Assembly (NCBI GenBank): GCA_964017235.1
Contig: OZ024934.1
Span: 83,480,706-83,544,705, forward strand
Direction of reading: 5' to 3'
DNA: 64,000 nucleotides
From: Sabellastarte sp. h YS-2021
Lineage: Eukaryota; Annelida; Polychaeta; Sabellida; Sabellidae
Position 1 is the first letter of the stretch, and each line of letters opens with the position of its first letter. The position numbers and the translations under genes were made by a program. Below, piece by piece: positions 56,201-64,000 of the stretch. The notes under the pieces are model-generated. The model was not told where the DNA came from, made no database searches, and saw only the letters and a list, made by a program, of their open reading frames with translations.

Positions 56201-59124
56201 ATATACAGTTCAAAACATTTCAGTGGAAAATAATTTTTATTCTGAAAAAGAATTTAGGCAAAATGGCTAAATTAAAATCCAGGTGAAGATTTTTAACCTG
56301 TACAGCATTTCCCAATACTCCTTATACATGGCAGCCACTTCAACCAACTGTATCTGTCTGAGTCAATAATGTAGAATTCTACATGTTTACTGTTAAATAC
56401 AGCCCTGAGCACATACTCACTAACATTGTTTTCTTTTTTTTTTGGAAATCATTATTAGTGTTATATATACTTCATTGGACCAAAAATGAGAAATAAATCC
56501 CATTACATATCCTGGGGTTACACTCACCCTGGCAGAAAGGTGACCCAGGGCCAATTTACACATTCTATATAATATGCAAGGTTACAATAAAGATACAATA
56601 AGGACTCCGAGTCACCTTTACACTTCTTTAAACTATACCAACACAAACGATGTTTTCATGTAATAACAGAATATAGTATTTTTATAACAAAAAGTGGAAG
56701 TACACAACATTGTTATTCTTAGTATACTAGATGGTTTTCAGAATTTTCTTACAAAAATATGATGTTTTAAATTACAACAGATGGTTTTCTTTTGTTAAAA
56801 GTAACCGATATTTTTCATGAAGGGACAATCATTCTGCTCACTGATGACAACTATATTATGGGACCCTTTTTATACACATTTCCAAAGAAACCATTTATTT
56901 TACTAAATGACAATAATAAGTGAAAATACAAAAATATACATATCAGAAATATAGATATGCAAAGTAATGATGTTAAACACGTTAAAATTTAAAAATCAAG
57001 GAACGGCAGACGCTGTAATTGTAAAATTTCTTGGAAATTTTAAATTCTAACACTTCTCGGAAAATTCCAAGCATAAAAGTTTTTCACAACTTCCTTAAAA
57101 GAGTACTTTCTATACAGTTTTTGGATCAGTTATACTTTTGGGCCTGTCATTTACTAAATCATCAGTCATACCTGCTTCATACACAGCTATTTGCTTTCCA
57201 ACTCTCAGGTCTCCTTTGGCCGCCTATTGAACATTGCTCTGTATTTAAGACTGCCTTACTGGTGACAGTCACTACAAGTTCCTACAGAGTGGTTATCCAA
57301 AATATTTTGAACCTTTTGCTGAACCTAGACATAGTGTGTACAATACATTGTAGAAGCCAAGCTGATGGTGTGTTGCTTTAGGTCCCATCTTTTACCGCAT
57401 CAGTATAATAAATAAAGTCTACTAAGGATTTCAGCCTAAGCTTAATATGATGTTCCAAAGCTTTAGAATGAATTGCCTGATGATGTATGTTCAACCAAAT
57501 CTCTCTCTACTCATTCAGAAAGAATTTGAAAACCTATCTCTTTGCGAAAGCGTGCTCATCCTAGTCAGTTTTTTCCATGGCACACTGACCCCTGCTATGT
57601 CTCTATTGTGCCCCTAGAGTCTGACTTTAGGTAGAGATGAAGCACTATAAAATTACTATTAGAATAAGATCATGGCTTTGAATCCTGGTAGGGTGGCAAT
57701 ATTGGTTGTTGCCTTCGATGTTTCAACAACAAATAGTTTTCAGTGTAGAATGTGGTTTTCCTTGTTCTGAAAAATCTTTCTGAAAAAAAATGGTTGTTTT
57801 CTTAGAAAATAATAATTATCACAGGAGTGGTAATAACAAGAATATAGGTGAATGTGGCTTTGATTCAAGTGAATACTTAGTGTAGCATACTATGATTGCA
57901 ATTTCTATAACTATTTTTGTACATGTCAAGTAGACGCTAACTGCACTAGTATTTAACGTCTTATATACTGGTGTTAGATAATAATTAATGCAAGTACTTA
58001 GCATTTTTGACAGTGGGAATAAATTTTTATGAAGTGTTCAATAAATGTGTTTATTGTACATGTTAGAACATTAAAATCCTCAAGTACACATACTAGTAAG
58101 GTGATAAATGGAAAATGTTTTATGTGGTTATCAGTAGTTTTGGTCATAAAAGTCAGGAACTGCATGCTTTTAAAGTTACAAAACTGATTGTTGCATTAAG
58201 TATTGCAGATAAATTTTTGTCAAAACATTTGTTCAAGGTTTCAAATAAAATATTGTTAAGGTCTTTAAAAGATTAGCTATCTGATGTAGTACCCTACAGT
58301 TAAAACATTATTACATGAATTAACCATATTGATACAAATATAATCTCATAATTTTGAAGACTTTTTCAAATTTTACAGTCATGTCTCCTCAGATCTTTGA
58401 GGTTGTGGGTTCAAATCCTGATCATACACTACAGTAATCAAGGATTACCTCCATCCATTTGGCAACCTATCACAGAGTATACTGTATACAAAAGACAATT
58501 TTTTTACCCTTTACTGTTTATATAAAAGAATAAGATAAAACAAGCGACTGTTTTCCAGTTTCTCATCCTATTGAAATTAAACCGAAATTGAAAAAAAAAC
58601 TTAAAACAGCCTACCAACTTGGGTCAAATCAACTTTTCAATTTATTGATTGATTGATTTTGCTTTAATGCTGCTTTCAACAGATTCTATGGGTTATGCCA
58701 CAACAGGCATTAGAGGAAGGTGGAGAAAAGCATTGCATACTGGTTGTATTTCTGCAATGTAAGCCACCAAGTATCCATAAATCAACTACCAGCTTTCCCA
58801 ATTATTATCCAGCTGGAGATATGAATCTGTAATCTCAAACATTGGAGCTGGGTGTGTCGCAAAGTTCATGACCAAGTACCAAAAATAAATATTCAAAATT
58901 TGTTAAAGTTAATTAACATAAAATTTTCTTTGTTTATTTGATAAGTATGGCCAGTTTCAATATCAAACTTTAGAAATTTATGATTTTTTTATGCTTGAAA
59001 GTTTGATCTGCTGACAATGATACTCTTTTTTTTTTCAGGCCGTTCCCTTTGCAGGCCAGTTAAATCCGCTGTCAGATGGATTCATGATCAGCATCACTGG
59101 ACGGGCAGTGCCAAAGGCAAACAG
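53157..59124 (+). CDS. Galectin paralogue (galectin 2), 5' part only
   Basis: Exon 1 (53157-53222, 22 codons, MAYMGAPPPYSQAADPGVIA) and exon 2 (59039-59124; AVPFAGQLNPLSDGFMISIT, GRAVPKANR) with donor GTAAGTAT, acceptor TTTTTCAG and a phase-2 end. Length and phases equal those of galectin 1, so the rest is probably also a two-CRD protein lying beyond 64000. I searched 59125-64000 by eye for the HxNPR exon and did not see it. The ligand-binding residues therefore cannot be judged. Orientation is the same as galectin 1, 21 kb downstream of its stop. Confidence 0.92.
53223..53480 (+). other. Galectin 2 intron 1, beginning
   Basis: No feature recognised. Confidence 0.4.
53493..53735 (+). mobile_element. 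SINE family A
   Basis: Head GTGTAGCTGGTAACACACTG and GTGGTTCAAACCCCAG, body GGAAAGCTGGTAGTTCC, 3' end AAGTTAAAATCCAATATAA. Diverged; no target duplication seen. Confidence 0.8.
53740..58630 (+). other. Galectin 2 intron 1, with a diverged repeat array
   Basis: From about 54060 to 54600 and 55480 to 55760, phrases recur at irregular spacing: TAGCTAAGTAAGTAA / TAGCTAAGTGAGTAAC, CTTGAAAACAATTGCATTT, TTATTCAGCTACTTT. They resemble the leading part of the 59461-62126 element (TAGCTAACTGAGTAATAGC) but are much decayed. No gene was found in 55800-58630, including the 116-codon frame at 57031. Confidence 0.45.
58637..58862 (-). mobile_element. SINE family A, decayed
   Basis: Minus-strand copy: TGCTGCTTTCAACAGATTCT, GGTTATGCCACAACAGG and CTACCAGCTTTCCCAATT follow the family body order; the tRNA-like head is poorly kept. 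Confidence 0.55.
59039..59124 (+). CDS. Galectin 2 exon 2 (start of CRD1)
   Basis: 86 nt, phase 0 in and phase 2 out, encoding the first strands of the CRD (LNPLSDGFMISITGRAVPKA). About two thirds of the residues equal galectin 1 exon 2. Confidence 0.95.
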
Positions 59125-59460
59125 GTAAAACCTTTGTCTTATTTCAGCAAATAATCATTACAAATGGCAATCTTCCTTTTAACTATGGTTTATTTATCAG
59201 ATATTTTGAGCGTAGTAACTGGAGTTCAGACACAAATTTTTTTTAAAAATTCATGTTGCTGAGAAAATTGTTTAAAATTGTCCAGAATGTTCATCGACGA
59301 TTGAGCGAACATTGAGGTTTTGAGGGATCATTTTGATATAAATATGCTTTAGTCTACTGGTGCTGAAACATATTGAAAATAAACTCAGTAAGTTTTGTGT
59401 GAACTTGGAACCTTTCTCATGTGAACAAATTTTCGCATTAAATCTGGCACGAGTTTATTA

Positions 59461-62126
59461 TGTCCACCCCCCAGTGGGGTGGACATATTATTTTTGCTTT
59501 TTCCGGCATCCGGTGTCCGGCGTCCCACTTGGTTTCCAGACATTTTAGGCAATAGTTCTTATCCTATCTTTACCAAATTTGGCATGCAGGTTTATTGAGT
59601 TAATAGCTTGTATGGGATTGCTTTTGGTGATGATAGCTCTATAGCTAACTGAGTAATAGCTACTTTGCTACTTTTGAGTATCTCTTTGGTTTCCAGACAT
59701 TTTAAGGAATGCTATTAAGCCTAGCTTTCTGAAATTTGGTATGGAGGTTCATTGGGTTAATAGCTTGTATGGGATTGCTTTTGGGGGAAATTGCTTCATA
59801 GTGAGTAATTAATTAAATAAATGAGTAATTGGCTATTTTGAATACTGAAAAAGGCAAATGTGCTCATATCTCCTAAACCGTGCGAGATAGAGCGATTACG
59901 TCGAAATTTTCGACCGACAGGATATCTAAGGAATGTACTCTTTGCAATTTTCCAAAAATTTTCCCCTCCCCAAAAATGGCGGCCATTTTGAATTTTCGAA
60001 TTTTTGCCAAAAATGGCAAAACACAAATTTCCTTCTATCTCCTTAACCGTGCAAGATAGAGCGATTTTGTCGAAATTTTCGACCCACAGGGTATCTAAGG
60101 AATGTAATCTTTGCAATTTTCAAAAAAATTTTCCCCTCCCCAAAAATGGCGGCCATTTTGAATTTTCGAATTTTTCCCAAAAATGGCAAAACACAAATTT
60201 GCTTCTATCTCCTTAACTGTGCGAGATAGTGCGATTTCGTCAAAATTTTCGACCCACAGGATATCTGAGCATTGTACTCTTGGCAATTTTTAAAAAATTT
60301 TCCCCTCCCCAAAAATGGCAGCCATTTTGATTTTTCGAATTTTTGCCAAAAATGGCAAAACACAAATTTGCTTCTATCTCCTTAACCCTGCGAGATAGAG
60401 CGATTTCGTCTAAATTTTCGACTCACAGGGTACTTGAGCATTGTACTCTTGGCAATTTTTAAAAAAATTTCCCCTCCCCAAAATTGGCGGCCATTTTGAA
60501 TTTTTGCCCAAAATGGCAAAACACAAATTTGCTTCTATCTCCTTAACCGTGCGAGATAGAGCGATTTCGTCAAAATTTTCGACTCACAGGGTACTTGAGC
60601 ATTGTACTCTTGGCAATTTTTAAAAAATTTTCCCCTCCCCAAAAATGGCGGCCATTTTGAATTTTCGAATTTTTGCCAAAAATGGCAAAACACAAAATTG
60701 CTTCTATCTCCTTAACCGTGCGAGATAGAGCGATTTCGTCGAAATTTTCGACCCCCAGTTTATCTCAGAAATGCACTCTTAGCAATTTTCAAAAAAATTT
60801 CCCCTCCCCAAAAATGGCAACCATTTTGAATTTTCGAATTTTTGCCAAAAATGGCGACCATTTTTAATTTTCGAATTTTTGCCAAAAATGGCAAAACACG
60901 AATTTGCTTCTATCTCCTTAACCGTATGAGATAGAGCGATTTCGTTGAAATGATCAAGCAACAGGGTATCTGACCAATGTACTGTTGGCAATTTTCAAAA
61001 AATTTTCCCCTCCCCAAAAATGGCAGCCATTTTGAATTTTCGAATTTTTCCCAAAAATGGCAAAACACAAAATTGCTTCTATCTCCTTAACCGTGTGAGA
61101 TAGAGGGATTTCGTCGAAATTTTCGACCCACAGGGTATCTGAGCAATGCACTCTTAGCAATTTTCAAAAAAATTTCCCCTCCCCAAAAATGGCAACCATT
61201 TTGAATTTTCGAATTTTTGCCTAATTTTCGAATTTTTGCCAAAAATGGCAAAACACGAATTTGCTTCTATCTCCTTAACCGTATGAGATAGAGCGATTTC
61301 GTTGAAATTATCAAGCAACAGGGTATCTGACCAATGTACTGTTGGCAATTTTCAAAAAATTTTCCCCTCCCCAAAAATGGCAGCCATTTTGAATTTTCGA
61401 ATTTTTCCCAAAAATGGCAAAACACAAAATTGCTTCTATCTCCTTAACCGTGTGAGATAGAGGGATTTCGTCGAAATTTTCGACCCACAGGGTATCTGAG
61501 CAATGTACTCTTGGCAATTTAAAAAAAATTTTCTTCTTCCCACATATGGCGGCCATTTTGAATTTTCGAATTGTTCCCCAAAATGGCAAAACACAAAATT
61601 GCTTCTATGCCCTTAACCGTGCAAGATAGAGCGATTTCGTCGAAATTTTCGACCCACAGGGTATCTAACAAATGTACTCTTTGCAATTTTCAAAAAATTT
61701 TCCCCTCCCCACATATGGCGGCCATTTTGAATTTTCGAATTTTTGCCCAAAATGGAAAAACACATATTTGCCTTAACCGTGCAAAATAGAGTTATTTCGT
61801 TGAAATTTTCGACCCATAGGGTATCTAAGAAATGTACTCTTGGCAATTTTCAAAAAATTTTCCTTTTCCCAAAAATGGCGGCCATTTTGAATTTTCAAAT
61901 TTTTGCCAAAAATAGAAAAAACAGAAATTTGCTTCTATCTTCTTAACCATGCAAGATAGAGTGATTTCGTCAAAATTTTCGACCCAACCAATGCCAAAAG
62001 GCATGAAGCGGAAATAATTTACATGTACACTAATAAATATTTAAACATCATTGATATATTTTACAAATGAAACAGGGTCTTGTAAGACTACTGTACAATT
62101 TTGGCAAAAGGTTCATGGGGTGGACA
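59461..62126. mobile_element. Satellite-bearing element with TGTCCACCCC ends
   Basis: Begins TGTCCACCCC (59461), which forms a hairpin with GGGGTGGACA 6 bases later, and ends GGGGTGGACA (62117-62126). The left 370 bases contain two related half-units (GCTTGTATGGGATTGCTTTT at 59607 and 59763); the main body is a tandem array. There is no transposase. It lies in intron 2 of galectin 2. Confidence 0.7.
59850..61990. repeat. About 13-copy satellite, unit about 170 bp
   Basis: Repeats are marked by CTCCTTAACCGTGCGAGATA at about 59870, 60040, 60210, 60379, 60540, 60709, 60915, 61084, 61273, 61441, 61611, 61772 and 61941. Spacing is mostly 168-170, with 161, 189 and 206 as exceptions caused by small internal duplications or deletions. 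Each unit has ATGGCGGCCATTTTGAATTT, GAATTTTCGAATTTTT and GTCGAAATTTTCGACC, both short palindromes. Open frames of 60-92 codons arise on both strands simply from the periodicity. Confidence 0.93.
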
Positions 62127-64000
62127 TTACACATGATAATGTGTGTTCTTCTATGCTATCCTGTTTCTATTCATATGTCGCAGCTACTATCAACAGGGCG
62201 TCCTATTTCTAGTTTTTAATTTGTATTTTACGTATGTAACAGAAACTATGTTAGACTTTTCAATTTTTGTGAGACCAATTGCCTTGGTTTATCAGAAATT
62301 CAGAATTAAAGTCATCAATGACCAGTGTACATTTTTAATAATTTTTTATTGCTCCTTGATGATATACCCTTAACACAAATAAACATATTGATTTCAAAGA
62401 TCTTTTAGGGAGTCTACACCCAACATCATCTCTGAGAAGCTGTCAATTTTTAGCCGCTGAACAAAATCGTCAGTCAAGCTACCTGAAATAGAGTGTATAC
62501 TAGTCTTTTACAAAATAAAGTCACCAGGGGCCAGTTCGTGACTGCAAGGTTTTACCTCAGCTTGTTTGAATTTCTTTAGAACATAATTGGGAACTAATTA
62601 CCAACTGGTTCTTAACTTATTGGTTGGTTTAACAAAAATTGTTACCACATATCCTTTCAAGTTCATGTTGGTTTTGTTTTCATCCCTGGAGTCCAGCTGG
62701 GCAGGCAGGCACCAGAAAAAGTCTTGAGTGTATTTCAAAAACTGTAGGGTATAGAAAGTTCATACATGGTGGGGACATTGCTTGGGGAGTATAGGTGTTT
62801 ATCGCTGTGTTATGACCTTGATTTAATCTTTAACCTTGCTGTGGTGACCTTGACAGGCTTGCTGATATCGAAGTCCAAAGATGTACCGGTATATCAGTAT
62901 CATCATTTTATGTGTAACTATTAAGTTATAATACAAATATTTGGAATAAACCCTAAATACATGTTTTAAGAAATTGTACAGTTTTGTATTTTTGTGGTTT
63001 TTAATGAGTTTTTTGGTCAGAGCTACCATGATTTGTTTTGATAAATTTCACTTCCTGAAGTTCCTGTTAGCAGTTGGGGATAAGCTAGAACAACATTTTT
63101 CAGAATCCCGGATTTGGACTCTTTAGAAGCAATATTTCCCTCCCCCACATATAACAAACGATATTGAAATATTTTTGCATCCAATAATGATGTCCACACA
63201 GCAAAACAATCTACCCGCTAGTGTGCAATGACAGAGTATGGCCTTGACTTGGCCTTTAACCTTGTTTAAGTGACCTTAATTTTTAAAATCTTCTATGGGA
63301 AATATTTCAGAAACTGTAACATGCTAGACATTGATTGGGTGTAGGTATGCAAAGTCATGGTCTGGCCTGTGACCTTGACTTTGTCAGAATGTTTTCTACT
63401 GCCACAGTTGAGACATATTTGACCTATGACAAAGCGATATGGATTATTGCAGATGATTATTATATCCACTTTTAAATGATTATGCTGTCTTGATTGATAG
63501 CTATCTGAAGAGATACTGTAAAAATAACAATGTAAACATTTAAATAGTTCACTTTGCATTCTTAAACTGTGAGCAAAAAACTCTTTTTTATCTTTATCTT
63601 TCATCTATTCATTTGATATATCATTACATTTTAGAGAGATGAAATATTTTAAACTGTGTGATGAGACTTATATTTGTATGATTTTGGACTTTTTTATTCT
63701 ATATAACTTTGCATATGTGTCCTTCAAATTTCAAAGAACAATAACTAGATACAAAGCACACTACTCATTGGTGCACCTGAAGAAAATTTCTTTTTGATCA
63801 TGTGACCCTGATAAAAGTCAGAAGTCAAATTTAAGCATGTAGAAAATGTTCCTACACCTTCAGTATATAACTGTCAAAAATGGTTAGAAAACACCCACCC
63901 TAAGGACGATAATTAAGAGAGACCATAATGTGGTGGCAGCGAGGAAACTTCATCTAAAACAAAACAAGCTCCTTTTACATTTTTACTTCATCTGTATCTC
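62127..64000 (+). other. Galectin 2 intron 2, no exon found
   Basis: AT-rich DNA. 62695-62880 and 63290-63480 contain 'GACCTTGAC' / 'TGACCTTG' phrases; the latter is an inverted relative of repeat R2 (18055-18260). No galectin exon, RNA gene or transposase was seen. Confidence 0.45.

Noticed and set aside
57031..57381. 116-codon ORF in galectin 2 intron 1
   Set aside because: No domain or splice context; the RT-like phrases one might imagine (for example LNLLLNLDIV) are too weak to support a LINE call.
59796..61946. Many 60-106 codon ORFs on both strands with near-identical sequences
   Set aside because: They are translations of the 170-bp satellite unit, open on both strands and in several registers.

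Overview
This is an AT-rich metazoan (eukaryotic) window. Its coding capacity is carried by short exons with GT-AG introns and by transposable-element ORFs. tRNA-derived SINEs, DIRS, hAT, PIF/Harbinger, pogo/Tigger-like and L1-Tx1-like elements, many foldback elements, and phrases such as 'aaggtcaaaggtca' suggest a marine invertebrate (for example a lophotrochozoan). The species cannot be fixed from the sequence alone.

The host genes are two tandem, same-strand galectin paralogues. Gene 1 runs from 12197 to 32273 in eight exons. It encodes a predicted 299-residue tandem-repeat galectin, with two carbohydrate-recognition domains (CRDs) that each keep the full set of sugar-binding residues. Gene 2 starts at 53157; only its first two exons (53157-53222 and 59039-59124) are inside the window, with lengths and phases that parallel gene 1. 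Upstream DNA of the two genes is also recognisably related (about 2860-3960 against 52345-52890), so the duplication included the promoter.

Layout. 1-2600: degenerate Harbinger transposase. 2600-4469: upstream region of galectin 1. 4470-12078: a 7.6-kb DIRS-type tyrosine-recombinase retrotransposon with inverted terminal repeats, an internal complementary region, gag, RT-RNase H and YR, all decayed, and carrying a 795-bp non-autonomous hAT element in its RT. It sits only about 120 bp upstream of the galectin 1 start codon, splitting the promoter from the gene. 12079-32273: galectin 1 with repeat-filled introns (Harbinger remnant, palindrome arrays, an orphan ORF, a PC4-like ORF on the opposite strand, a CRE/GC-box-rich repeat cluster, SINEs). 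32274-35700: mostly unremarkable downstream DNA with one SINE. 35718-39388: a foldback element rich in AAACGTTT, split by a 5'-truncated L1-Tx1-like LINE. 41711-45000: a MITE with 17-bp terminal repeats, then a large foldback element whose left arm holds a Tigger-like element. 45800-49300: Harbinger remnant interrupted by a nearly intact 2.9-kb hAT element. 49307-50904: another inverted-repeat element. 51671-52342: second copy of the AAACGTTT foldback. 52343-64000: promoter and first two exons of galectin 2; its intron 2 contains a 2.67-kb element with about 13 copies of a roughly 170-bp satellite unit.

Apart from the galectins there is no convincing host gene. Nearly all other structure is mobile-element insertion and nesting, much of it resolvable because target-site duplications are intact.
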